Position numbers and translations under genes: made by a program | Assembly: GCA_013400155.1 (NCBI GenBank) | Contig: VXBM01000419.1 | Coordinates: forward strand, 123,679 to 187,678 | Source of the DNA: Helopsaltes ochotensis | Lineage: Eukaryota > Chordata > Aves > Passeriformes > Locustellidae | Direction of reading: 5' to 3' | Length of the DNA: 64,000 nucleotides | Notes under the pieces: model-generated | What the model saw: the letters and a program-made list of their open reading frames with translations, nothing else | The model's database searches: none | Told to the model about the DNA's origin: nothing | In this document: piece after piece, positions 1 through 12,700 of the stretch | How the letters are laid out: every line of letters begins with the position of its first letter | How positions within the stretch are numbered: position 1 is the stretch's first letter

Positions 1-3000
1 ATTAGAGATGCACATAAAGAACTGCTGTGGTTTTGGTCCACAACTCAGCCAGCTGCCAGCAGCGTTCCTGAGGGCTGTGTGGTGTTGGAGTGAGAAACAC
101 TGCAGGGTTTTGGGTTTCCTCCAGCATTATGAAACTGAAGTAAAGAGAGAAGTCAGCATGTACCTTGAGGGTTGTGTTTTTATTTTAACTCTCTCACACT
201 GTGGAGAGCTGAGGTTTGCATCTTCTCCGCTGAGACTGGTGCTCGTGAAATCTAACGCACTTCTGTGAACGTCCTTAAACTCTGCCAACAGCAGAGAAGG
301 CTGAGAAACGGAGAACTTGCTTTGCCCTGAGGTGGAGGAGTCACGCTGCAGAGGCAGACACAAGCACCCTAGTTGCTCCTGTTTCCCCTGCCAAAGGCAG
401 AGTGAGTTTTGCTCTGGTTCAATGAGACAAGAGCTTTAAGCTCCATCTGCGTCTTATTTTTTTTTTTTTCTGCGTTTTGTTCGGTTGTGCTTTTTAAAAG
501 TCTGTGGATTTCTCCTCAGCGGGAGGTTTCAGTCCCCACACAATGTATTATTGTGTTTGCCTCGCTCCAGTTCCTTGTTTCATGCGGAAACACCTTGAAC
601 CTTTGGCTGAGTTGGAAGATGGGTGCAGAGTCAGGCCCGTGGCTGTTCCAGGAAGAACGTGTCCGTGCAGGACTCCTCAGCCTTGACTTACCCAGCTGCT
701 GCTCCAGGCACTGAATGTGTTTGGCTAACACAGGCACTCCCCTGCCTCCTGATCAGGCAGTCTGCACATACTTATTTTTGTTTTGGAGGCTGATCCCTAG
801 GGTAAGAAGGCTGTAGCCAGAAGCGAGTGAGCGTTCACGCTTGACTTTACGAACTTCTTGAGTATTTTTGCCGATTAATTCTTAGGTGACTGAGGCTAAA
901 ATATCTGTTGTAAAGGACACAGCCAGGAATGCTGCTATCCCTGCTATTTTTCACTCATTCCAGTTTATGCAAAACTTGATAAAGGTGCCTGTGCTGTCTT
1001 GGCCATTTGCAATCTGCTTTACAAAGCCTCTTAACCAGCAGAAAAAAAAAGTGTAAATACATACAACAGCTTTGCCTTGCCAAGTCAGTTTGGTGTTTGT
1101 TGAGGGGGCAGAACAATTAGTTACAGAAGCAAATGGTCTTCTCCATGCTCTGTGCTCCTGTCACCTGGCCATCTCCCAGTTTTGTGGTAAGTGTAACTGA
1201 GAAATCTGTATCCAGCAACTATTTTAAGCCTGTGCTGAGAAGGGGGGGATGCTAACAGCTGAACATTAACCTACTGAGCAAGGTGGAGCTGAATTGTTGC
1301 TCTTGGTGGGGCTGGGGCTGTCAAACAATGGTGAGTCCTGCTTGCCTTTTTCACAGCACCTAACTCACTTCATTTAAGCTGTATTTCTGCAATCGGGGGA
1401 CTTGGGCTGTGGTGCTGATTGAAGGAGTTTGCCACCTCACTGCCTCTCATGTTCCTAGCACAGTGCTCCTCTCTCCTGTTACTTTTGACCTGAGTAGCTG
1501 AAGGGATGTCTTCTTCACCAAGCAGTCGTGGTTTTGTTTAAGTCAGCACTGCTTTGTTGAAAGTATGGGTGCTGCAAGGATGGATGTGGAGTCAGGAGAC
1601 ACAGGGAAGGAGTGGCTGTAGTTTACACAGCCTGGTTGTGTTTCAAGCCTTTCTTTCGTGGGAGTAAATTTCACAGGACTGAAATTCCCTTCTAAGGGGG
1701 AGATATTCCCCCCAAAGTTGTGCACAGACCTGTTTGCAGACATGTCACACGTCTTTCTCAAGCATGGGACACCCCAATCAATTTTGCAACACGTGATACA
1801 GACCCTCAGGTAGGGTTCTATTGGTGTTCCTGCAGCAGCAGCAGTTTCAGCTTGGAGTCAAGCTCAGGCAGCGTCGTAGCAGTTCAGTCATTGTGCCATG
1901 GTCTGGGCACCTGGGAAGGTCTGTGGCATTTGCTCCTTTTCTGTGAGCTGGAAGTGAAGTGTTTTATTTGGAGTGGGGAATGTTCCTCTGTGGCAGGGCT
2001 TGGGCTTTTCACATTGTTGCTGCTTTGTGCTGCCTGCTGCACCTTTGTTCCTTGAGTTCTTGCTTGTGCACCCGAGAGACACAAGTGGTCTGTGCTTTTG
2101 TGCCGTGGCCCTGCATGTCCATGGTGAGCTGATGAAGAGCAAAGCTGGGCAGAAGCCCTCCTCTGTGCTGTGTGCAGCCTCTGCAGGCATCGCTCCTGGC
2201 TCAGTGAGGCACCTGATGAACAGAGTGAGAGGAGAGTCCTTTTCTCAAGGGGCTTTAAAACTGCTCTGCCACAGGAGCCTTGCTGAATTACAAATTGCTT
2301 TTTCTCTCCCACTCTTTTCTAAATCTGCTGCTGTTCCTGAAGTTGCAGTGGATTTTACTCATGGGTGAGTGTTTGCTGCAGAGTGGAGTTGTAAAGCAAC
2401 TGACACGGTGTTTATCATAATGTAACTAATGACACTTAAAATGTTTGTTTGTTTGTAATATACCGTGGTCTCTTCCCAGGCTCTGAAATGACAGACAAGC
2501 TTCAGCTGTATTTGGCGTGGTGCTTGGAGAGATGGACAGCTTTCTGTCACTTCTTTGACAGATAGGCTTTGAATTGTTAAGAGAAAACAGAACAGCTTTT
2601 TGATTTTTTTTTTTTCCCTCCCCACTCAAAACCAGCCAGCCAAATCCAGGCGGAGGGTAGATCTCGCATGCATTCTGTTTATTTCTACGTGCAAATGCAT
2701 CTTCTTGATGTGTCATTAACCCGGTTGAGCTCCGGTGCTATTTTTAGCAGCCTTATGGACAAGGAGCGGTTCCAGTAAGCGTTTGTGAGCAGCCCAGCCC
2801 CGGGTGCTGGCACAGAGCCCGGGGGTGGCAGGTTCCTTCCTCCCTGTCCGGCCAGGGGGCCTGCAGGGGCTGCATCAGCTCCCCCCATCCCCAGTCCCAC
2901 ACAAGGAAATCTGTGTAAAGCATTACTCTTCAGTTCCTGTGGCCATGGTAACCGACTTGGGAGACATCAAACTTGACTAATTAACCTAATGGAGAGTCGT

Positions 3001-5606
3001 TTCCAGGCTGAGTCTCTCCCCTCGGATTTCAGAGCCGAACTTGTGTTGTCTGATCCGCCAGCAACCTCCACAGCCAGCGCAGGCGTTTGCAGAGTGGTTT
3101 CTTTCACAGGTTTCTTTCACAGGTTAGTTTGGACTGGGGAGGATGGCTCGAACCAGTCTGATGTCTTGGGAGCCTCTCTTGCTCTGTATTTCCCTCTCTT
3201 GGTAATCTCTCAGATTCCCGTGGAAGGAAGGTCCCAAACTCAGATGGAAAAAACTTGCTCTGATTTCTTGCTTGGACTGGGGGAGGTGAAAGTGGATACT
3301 CTCCTGCATCTCTCCGGTTTCTGTACTGCAGGATCGCTGCCACCCTGACTTCCTGTTAAAAATCCTGTGAAATCCTCAGGCTTGAAACAAAGCAGCACAT
3401 CCTGGAGATGTCTGTGCACATCTTCAGGTTCCCTCATCTTAATGTACCGGTTAAATGCATTGCTGCTTTGCACTGTTTCTCCTGGGTTTAATTATTATTT
3501 CAGTGATTGGAGCTGAAGACTGCAGCAGGGACTTAAAGAGTTCAGCCTCAATTAAAAACCACCCTGTGCCAGGCAGATAGCGGCAGGCAGCTCTGCTATT
3601 CTCAAGTGTCTCCAGCAGTCCATCGAAACACCATGTGATGGGCTCAGTTGAGAAATCTGAGTAGGCAGAAAGCAGTTTCTGGGATAAACCTTGTGAGTGC
3701 TTCTCAAAATAGCCCGAAAGCAAGGTTTTGCTTTCCACAGCCACTTAAGTCTGGTCAGAATTTTTAGTGAATTACTAAATATTGTGAAGGTCTGATCTTC
3801 AAAAACCATAAGATCCTTTTCCTTTGGTGTTTTTTTGTTTTTTTTTTTCTTCCCCTTTTTGATGCTGCCTCTGGTATGTTTAAACTTAGAGGAGGATTTG
3901 CATTTTCATGTCTTTTTAGCCTTAATTTTAAGTTCTGGTACCTTCCTTACTTGCAGTTCCAGCTTTTTATATTTTTCAGCAAAGCTGATGACCTCATGTT
4001 TGACCCTTGGAAACCTCTTGGGCAGTGCAGCAAACAAATGTGGTGTGAGAAGAGCACATGATAGTAGCCTGAGCTATTACTCTGGTCAGTCATTGACCAG
4101 GACTCCTGTTTTTTTTTTTTCCTTTGAAGATCTGCTTAATCATTGGCATTGCAACCCCTGCTGTGCCGGGCACCTGGAAGGGTTTGCTTGCTGCTCCCCA
4201 TGATGTCCCGGTGACCAGGGAGGTGGCAGGGGGGCTTTAGAGACTCCAGCGCTGTAATCAGGTTTTACTGGGGAGGAGATTGTCATTGATATCCCCGGGA
4301 TTTGGCATCTATATAAATACACGAGCCAAGCTCTGTTTTAGTGTGTGTAGGTTCACGTCAGTTCATTTGTCTGGGAATGGGGCCGGGAGCATCTCACCAC
4401 CGTGGTCCTTCCGTGTGGTTTTCTGTTCCCAGTGTAACCCACAGTCTGATGAGGTGGGGCTTGCTGAGGGTAAATCCCCGTAAATGCTGGTGCAGCTGGA
4501 AGTGGCTGCTTCAGACATGGCTGATTTCAGGACCAGTTGAGAGGTGAGGATAAAAACTGCATGGCTAAAAGTGATGGGGAGTAGCACCCACGGGCCAAGG
4601 GTGCTGCGTGAATGACTGAAAGCTTGTGAAGCAGCTCTGAGATCTCAGAGCTGGGAGTTGTTTTTCCACCCTTATTTACTGTAATACCTCTGGGTGACAC
4701 GGAGCATTCAGCAGATGCTGCTAAACTGAATTCTACAGCTGAATTCACACTGGAGAAATGAGAATTGCTTCTTTTTGTTGGGGGAAAAAAATAAATCTGC
4801 TTTTATCGCATCCTTGCTATCCTTACAGCTTGTGGCTTGGGAAATGAGAGAAAATTGATAGTGAGGGCTGAGTGACATGTGGAGAGAGGTAAGATCCTGA
4901 CTTTCTGTGGGCCTCATTTCATGAACTTTCTTGTCCTTCATGCATTTGCTGATGTGTCAGCGGAGCTGAATTTCATTGGCAAAAATGTGGTTTGAGTGGA
5001 TATCTTAGATTAACTCTCAATTGCCTGCCCAAGGGTGATTTTAAGTGAGGCTTCCTGCAGCATCCCTGCTCTTGCTGTGTCTTTGGCTGTTGCTCCCCTC
5101 TCCCAGGCTGGCTGTCTGCACCAGGGGCTTCTGTGCAGAGAGCAGCCTGTGTTCTGTGCCCACGTACTGTGCAGAAGCCGTGAAAAATGTTGTTCAGATG
5201 ACAGTGATTTGGGGTAGCTCTAGAAAATAATTTTCTGCTGGTGGATAGTACCAAACTATTTCCTTTCACCCACTCCCTCCCTTCCCCAAAACAAAAGAAG
5301 AGATGAAAGGATTCATTAGGAATTATTCACTCAGCTCTGCCGCCTGTCTGAGATCTGGCTGTCTGCGTTCATCCCCCAGCTCAGGGAAGGTCAGAGGGCA
5401 TCTCCCTGGGGAGGATTTGCTGTTGACTGAATTGCACTCTGTCATTATCCTGCTGGATAACGAATGCAGTGGCCTCATTGGCACTGGCTTCACAAAAAGC
5501 ACGGTCATCTGCATGTGGCCTTGAGGCGAGAGGCGAAAACCTGAGGAGAGCAGCGAGGAAAATCTCATCTTGTGGGAAAGATACGGGGCAGACCCAGGCA
5601 GTTTGG
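1..5606. other. non-coding, probably NCOR2 5' intron
   Basis: No exon recognised. It contains T-rich runs (457-469, 2596-2617, 3829-3850), the 13-base duplication at 3096 and a GC-richer patch at 2790-2890. Positions 740-1540 are stop-dense with no distinctive motif. Confidence 0.6.
3096..3121. repeat. perfect 13-base tandem duplication
   Basis: GGTTTCTTTCACA occurs twice head to tail. Each copy followed by GG looks like a 3' splice site (TTTCTTTCACAG|G), giving a duplicated acceptor-like sequence 13 bases apart. Confidence 0.95.
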
Positions 5607-5679
5607 CACAGTGGTTTACTTGCTGCGTGATGCTGAGCAGGTCTGTAACTGCTGTGGACCTCTGCATTATCTTGTTGGA
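5607..5679 (+). mobile_element. possible MIR-type SINE relic, sense orientation
   Basis: TTTACTTGCTGCGTGATGCT, GAGCAGGTCTGTAACTGCTG and GACCTCTGCATTATCTTG align loosely to the sense MIR core (CTAGCTGTGTGACCTTGGGCAAG, TTAACCTCT, CCTCAGTTTCCTCATCTG). Divergence is high, so this may be coincidence. Confidence 0.33.
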
Positions 5680-8600
5680 GGTGGGGGAACACAGCCAGAG
5701 GGTTTAAAGGACAAAATTCCGTCTGATGAGGTGAAGCTACTTAAAGCTGCTCTTGTTCTCTTCAGTAGAAAATATGGCATGCTTGTGACACAGTTTGAGA
5801 TATTTTAATGAGATTTAAACTGTTTTTTTCCCTCTTTGTTTTGTTTTCAAATAGGTTTCCTGAAAGAAAAACATACAAATCCCCCTGAGCTAATTGGTGT
5901 GTGATTTGAATTCAGCTGCTACCTTGGAAGAGCTTTTCCAGCAGCTCATCTGAAAACAGCCTTTCCCACAATATTGTGGGTTGTCAGTCAGTGCTAAAGG
6001 ATCTTGAAGTTGCTGGTGGGAAGGAGAGAGATGCGTTTTGTTTGATAATGCTGCATCTTTTAGTTCGAGCGTCATAAAATACCGAGAGATGTTCGAAAGA
6101 CCCTAATGGAGAGAAGCCATCAGAGGGATGAAAGTCATGGTAGCTGGAAACGTGTAAGAAACAGTTGTGGGTGCCGGAGCCCGTTGGGCTGGCTGAGGAA
6201 GTAGATAGACCTGAAGAAAATTTGCATTTTAAGCACAAATTTCAGACGTTACCCACTGCCTGGTGCCTTGATCTTCTGGCAGCCAGCGGCTTAGAAGGGC
6301 TTAATGCTGTGCCCTTGCAGCGTGTGGTTGCACGTCGCTGAGGCACGCTGGGGGTGGCCACATGCAGCCCTGTGAAGTGAAGTATTAAGCTTCAAATGTT
6401 GGCCTTCATTCCCTTCAGGCGAAGTCGGTTCCCTGGAAGATGCTGTGATAAAAATTGCAGGCCCAGGTAATTTGTGTCCTGATGATGAGCAGCAGAGAGG
6501 AGGAGGGCAAGAGTTTGTGTGCCTGCTTATTGCTGTCATCTGTCTTGCAATCAGATATTTATGAAACGGCCTTTTGTGTTGCAGTGCGGGGTGTGTGAGT
6601 GCATATTTAAGTGGTTAGTAAATATAGGCAGTTGTTAGATTGGATCAAATCATCCTCTTAACAAATACAGACGGTGATGTTTCGCATCTGGCTGTTTTGA
6701 CAGTAAAGTACGGGAGGAGGTGGTCTCAGTGAGTTTAACATCTTGTACCTGAAGCAGGGCAATAATTGCTTAAAATCACTGTAATTCTGCTACCAGCAAT
6801 AAAGGGTATAAAATTATCCTGTGCTGTAATAAACCAAAAAAAATTACAGCTGCCTGGAAAAGTCTTGCTGCTCTAATCCAGGACAAAGTGTGTGTGACTG
6901 GTTGTGAATCCGTTTAATTTCTTCTGGGGTCTGACCCTCTGGATTCCTACTGTTGCAAGAAATCCTCCTTGGAAGGCAATCATCTCCAGGCTGGTGCTCA
7001 GCTGAGCGATGCATGACCAAGTAGTAGCTTGTAGCATTTATGAACTAGGGCAGAAGTAGATCCCTTATTCAGACAGAGCTCTATAAGCCTCCAGTGCTCT
7101 ATACTAGGCCCCAAATTTGCCTACGTTATAAATAAGTCTGTGGCTGTGTGCTTGTGTGTTTCTTTTTTAAGCTGAAGGCAACCCCTTAAGCTCTTTTCTG
7201 CAGGTCTGTTCAAGCTGGGGCATGGGGAATTCCTAAGAGGATTATCATGGTTTACTTGATACAGAACTTGAACTTGAGCAATGGCTTATCTTATCAGTGA
7301 TAAAAGACATGGAAATGAAGTTTACGTAACCAAAGAGGCCTTGAACTGTGGCTTTTTTTTTTTTCCTCTTCTGGAAACTGGAATGACAGATCTCTCCTGA
7401 GTTCTCTGCTCACATCTGCAGTGTTTGTTATCTGGTATGTACTGTTTGCTTACCACTGGCATTTATTTCCAGTGCTGTGTTTGGAGCTGTCCTCTGGGAA
7501 GAAAAGAAAAGGGGTTGAGGCAGAGGTTTGGCAAGAGGAGTCATGGACATTTTCTGCTTTTGCAGGATAGCTTGGTGTCCTTGCTGGAGAGACTGGTGCC
7601 CCATGGCTTGGTTGCAAGCCTGTGTGTTACACTGAGCTCAGCAGGTGATTTGGAGAACAGCAGAGAGCAAATCCACTTCACCAGTGGGCTGTGAGCACGG
7701 GGCTGGGAAGGCTCAGAAGTTGTGAGTAAGCTTCACCCTGAGAACCAGAAAACGCCTGGGAATAGATGAAGATGCCTTGTCTGTTCCCACTGGGTAAAGT
7801 AAACGAGAGGGGAGGGCCAGGGTAATCTCTTTGGTGGCAGCTGGAAAATGAATGCAGACAAATGCGTGCTGCTGTGCTTGGCTCTGCTGACCCATCGCTG
7901 TGGCACAGGGTGGGTGCAGTGCCCAGCCCTCGGCAAGTGTGAGGGAGGTGGTGCAGCCCCCCCAGCTGCTGCTGGAGGAGGAGAGTGGCCCGAGCATCGC
8001 AGCTCTGATCCTTGGTGGGCTGAGCAGCTGTTGTGCACAGCAGGGCTGCAGGGCAGGATGGGCTGGGCCACCTGCACAGGGCTGGCTCCCTGCATCAGCC
8101 TCTGCCACCTCCCCTCTGCAGGGGGACAGACACTGCTCAGCAAGCAGCTCTGTGACCAGGCATTAGGAGGAAGAGAGGAGCCTTTCCACCCTGCCAGATT
8201 ACAGTGGGTTTGCCTGCCCCGGTGTCCCACACCTGCTTTGTCTGTGCTGCGTGGGAGGAATTCTATTTTTTTGAGCTCTTGCTGTCACCGATTGTGACAA
8301 TGCCACAGAGGTCTGGGCCGCGCCGTGCTTCCCACAGAAGGACTCAGCAGACAGTCGAAGGCTGGCAAGCTGACAGCACTTATTAGAGGTAACCTTCAGG
8401 AAATGCCACACACAGCCCTCGCTGAGCTTTCTGGCTCCAGGCGCATACAGTATTTACACCACGCTTCTTGAGTTTCCCTGAAGGCTCTCAGCCTGCAGCT
8501 GCCTTTCTGTGCTCTGCCACCTGCCCTGTGTCCTCATGCTGCAGTGCCTGGGGTGGGTTCTGGCTGCTGGGCTCCTCTGGCAGCAGCCCACTGTGCTGGG

Positions 8601-9754
8601 GGGGCTGGTGACACCAGCTCTTCCTTTGTCCTTTGACCTCCTAAAAGGTGCTTGTCGTAATCCAGTTCTGGAGCCTGGGGTAAAGCCAGCACCAAGTTTT
8701 CACACTCGTGTGTGCAGGGAGTGAGCTGTTGGGAAGTGCAGCACTTGCTCAGCAGCTCTTTGTTAAAATGCAAGGGAATTACATGGGATCGGCTATTTTG
8801 ACTGAGCAGGTGACTTGCTTGAGTGGCTGTGTGGGGAGTTAAAAGCCAAACCCTAAGTACTAAGGTTTGAAAAATTTTTCTCAGGTTGTCTTGGTAGTGT
8901 TTTTTCATCCTACATGGAGTGGGAGGAAGGAAATGTGATACTATCTGGTTCTAGTAAATGACTCTGCTGAACAGCACCTGAATGCTTTGTGGTGCCAGAG
9001 CCTGGACTGGTGTGGGGGAGGCAGAGTTGTGCACCCCATTGGGACTTTTGCCCCAAAACCAGGCTGAGTATTTTCTCTGCTTCCTGGCTGAGAGGTTGGG
9101 GAACGTCCATCTGAAGAGTGGGCTTACAGGATATGCTCAAGCCTAGCCTTGCTCTGCTGCCCCCAGAATTGGTGGCTCATGTATCTCTCACAGACCAAGA
9201 AGTGACTTTTTTCCAGCAGCAGGTGGCTGGAGTTCGATCCACCCACTCTCATCCTGCTGCTTGCAGTGTGCACAAGTTGCTTGATGCTCTCCTCTCTTCA
9301 GTGAAGGATCAGCTGTGATCCTTCACGGTGGATCTGCTGTACGAAAAGCAGAAGACTGCTGTCCTGCTGGATGTTACCCTGTTTGGGAGAGCTGGGAGCT
9401 CCCTGCTGCTTTGCCCTGGTGGAGTTGTCCTCTGGGATACTCCAAAGCATCTTTTGGCACATGCACTTAGAGAGAGAGAGAAGTCTTTCCTCCCTGCTAC
9501 CTTGTGAGAGCTGTCAGAGGGGAACCCATGGGGTGGCATTAAAATCCCACTTTATTTTCATTAATTTCCCGTAATACTCAGCTTGGAGCTCCTGGTTGCT
9601 TGGCCTTGCTCGGTGGGGAAGAGCAGGGCAGACTGCCTCAAGCTGAGGTCCCTTGGCTGTGTCAGCTCTGAATCCTCTGCTCCTCTGGTGTGGATTTAAT
9701 TTTCACGGTGCTGCAAATGCTTCCCCAGTGCCCGGCTATCAATTGAAAAGCAGT
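5680..9754. other. non-coding, probably NCOR2 5' intron
   Basis: Positions 6540-7420 are AT-rich, stop-dense in all frames and hold the GATA cluster. Positions 7850-8640 are richer in CTG/CAG words and give several overlapping chance frames. No splice-bounded exon was found. Confidence 0.6.
7285..7303. promoter_or_regulatory. triple GATA cluster
   Basis: CTTATC is followed at once by TTATCAGTGATAA, a perfect palindrome of two GATA sites facing each other. Together that is three GATA motifs in 19 bases. Confidence 0.4.
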
Positions 9755-9792
9755 GGGGGGGGGTCTGCAGGGGGGTGGTGGTGTTGGTGGGG
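9755..9792 (+). repeat. G-run cluster, possible G-quadruplex
   Basis: Runs of nine G, six G and four G, with GG doublets between them, lie in 38 bases. Two loops are short, but the third between three-G runs is long, so folding is possible rather than assured. Confidence 0.55.
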
Positions 9793-12700
9793 AATGACTT
9801 GTGGTCTCCATGGCAACCCACAGACGATAAATGGATCAATGTGCTGTTCTGCACCATCTGAAACTCCAGCGGCACTGGCTAAATCTGGGGGCTGCCTTTG
9901 CCTGCCAGCTCCTGCTGCGGGGTCATTAGTGTGAGACAGCTCAGCACGAAAGCCTTCCCATCAGCGTGCCTCCAGGAGCTGGCCGGGTTTGCCACGGAGT
10001 ATGTGGGGTTTGTGCTGGAAACCCACGCTTGGCACTCTTGGGGATTTGGGTTTTTAGAGCTGCACCGCTGCCTTGGGCTTAGGTGCTGTTATGGGAGACT
10101 GGCCAGGCATCCAAGTCCCTGGATGTGGAATGGGTAAAGACAAATGGCTGGCTTCCCTTCCAGCACTTTTTAAAACCTCCAGCTCTTTCTGCACAAGCAC
10201 AGGGAGATTTATGTTTTTTTTTTTTTCTGGTGAGTTAAAGGCCTGGAATCCTGGATTAGGTTTGTGTTGGGGTGGTGGGTAAGGACAGCTGCCTTTGTTC
10301 TCACTTGTGCTTCTGGTGGTGTGGATAAACAGAAAATCTGTCCTCCGAGCTGCTGCTCCAGTGTGTCCAATGACCACATTTACCTACAAAAGTACATACT
10401 GATCTTCCCCCACTAGATTTCATGAAAACATACCTTGATCTGAAGTTTCCAATCCACTCCTTTTTAAAGACAAGAGTCTTTCTGGTGCCGAGATCTTTTA
10501 TGTGCTCTGGAGTCATTTGTGGCTTAGGTTCAACCAGAGGCTCCCCAGTTTTCAGGCAGGTCCGGGGATTGGTGCTGCTGGCTGCCTCAGCAGCACTTTT
10601 TCAGCCCATGCTTTTCTGGCTGCATGAGGGGTTAATCCCAGGTGTCTCCAGTGCTTTGAGTGCTGCAAATCTAAGGGACCACTTTCCTTTGGTGTTGGAG
10701 GTTGGCTGTGGTGATGAGCTGTGCACACGAGCTCAGGATCTGAGGCGCTGCCTGGCCTCGGCTGCTCTCACATCTGGGGGCATCAAGGCTTTTCCCTTGC
10801 AGCAGGAGGAAAACTGTTGCCTTCTATTTTGCAAAGGGGCCTGGAGAGATGAGTTGCCAGAGGCTGCACCTGAGGCTTGTGATGAAGCTGGGAATAACCT
10901 CTCAGAGCTCTTGAGCTTGAGTTCCCTGCCCAGACTTAGATCTGAGATAAATGCAGGTGTCTGTAGTGCTCTTCACACGTTGATTTCCGAGTGCCTTTTG
11001 GGATGATTGGAGGGACTTTGATTCCTTGGCCGAGTCTGTTTGGGCAGGGATATGGGTGCATCTCACTTCTAATTCGTGGTGTGATGTTTGTAATTTTGTT
11101 AATGCAGACAGGGAGACCTGCTATCTGCAATGGGAAATTTCCCAGAGGATGCTCTGAAACCACTTTCTGTTGTGTTTGTCTGTCCAGCTCTGCCTGTAGC
11201 CCCTGGCATGTCCTGCTAGCGGGGCAGTTGCCTGTCACACATCCAGAGCCCCTTTTGGAGATGACTGTTGCTGTTTATAAAGGCTCAACTGTGGGACAGT
11301 CTGGCCAAATGATCTGAGCTCGTAATTCTGTGCAGCGCGGCGCTGAAATGTCCAAGAAATCTGCCATCTCTGTTGCCTTGTGAATAATTTATGGATCTCT
11401 TGACTCCAAGCTCATAAAAATCGATAACTCTTCGTGGATTTTTTTTTTTTTTCCCAGCAGCAGCTTGGTTAAATTCTCCCATTCTTTTGAGTTGCTGATA
11501 TTGAAAGGCTGTGGCTTGTTCGCTTACCCTGGGCCATGTTTTCTTTTTCGTAGCAAAATTGATCTGGGCTTTTCCACAGAGCTGTTCTGTCGCTGTTCTT
11601 TACCAGGATGTTTGGCTCAGGTTACTGAAGGAGACAACCTCCCTGCACCTTTCCCATGGGCCACTGCAAGTGTTTGGGCTGTTAAAGCTCCTGCTCTGGG
11701 GCAAAGCTGCAGAGCTTGGGGAGGTCAAAGTGTTTGAACGTTGTGCACTGGTGAAGAAGAGGTTTCAGCAGCTGCTGGGAGTAACTGGCAGCACCAGGCC
11801 AGTTCCTGCCTTTAGAACTTGCAGCCCCCTTAGCCCAGTAATTCAGATATGGATATGTTAATTTATTCCTCTAATTTCTAGGCCTGTCTCTGAACGCTGA
11901 AGCGCTCTGATGATCTTTGCTCCCTGTCAGGCTTGGAAACGAAGCCTGAAGTGTACCAGTAACAGCTGTGCACTCTGTGTTGGGTTATTATCCTCTCAGA
12001 ATTTAATAACGTGACACCCCCTTTTACTGGATAGCTTGTCCTTCCCTCTAGGAACAGATCGATAACAGACTTGTATCTGCTATTTGGATGTAATTGCTAG
12101 TGTCAGCTGATGTCTGGTGCTGTTTCTCCAAACAGCCCTTGGAAGCTCAATAGGCTTCAATAGGGAGCGAGGATTTCTCTTCCAGACTGGCGTTGCACCA
12201 CATCAAAGAAGCCTGGAATAAAGAGGTGGTTTTGCAGAGAAGTTTCCCTGCTCCCTTCTCTTCCTTGGTTGTATTTGGTGATATGCAGGCTGTGAGCTGG
12301 GGAGGGGGAGAGGAGAAATGGAGCCTCCAAAGGCAGTGGTGGATAACTGTGTCTGAGCCACAATGCTGCTTTTGGAGGACTCCAAGGAAATTAAAGCTGA
12401 CTGCTCAGCAATGGTCTGCAGAGCATACAGATTGCGTAGCTTAGCTGTAGATGATGGAGGAAGGGTTTGGCTTTGGGGCGGGAGAAGGCAAGAGGGTTCT
12501 CCTTTGCAAACAGTTTATTCTTGCTGAGTCTTTAGGGTAATGGAAGAGGGTAATTGCTGTACTTTCATGCATCTGATCCATGGGTTGCCTGGGGAAGAAG
12601 GAGGAAATGATTCAAGTGCAGGGAATGTAGGAAATAGGGGAGATTTACTCCAAGGCTGCCCACCCCCTGCCTGGTCCTCCCTCTTCCTAGTTCCAGTTTT

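Noticed and set aside
10422..11006. 194-codon open frame, plus strand
   Set aside because: No domain or motif recognised. A chance frame is likely among the many in this window.
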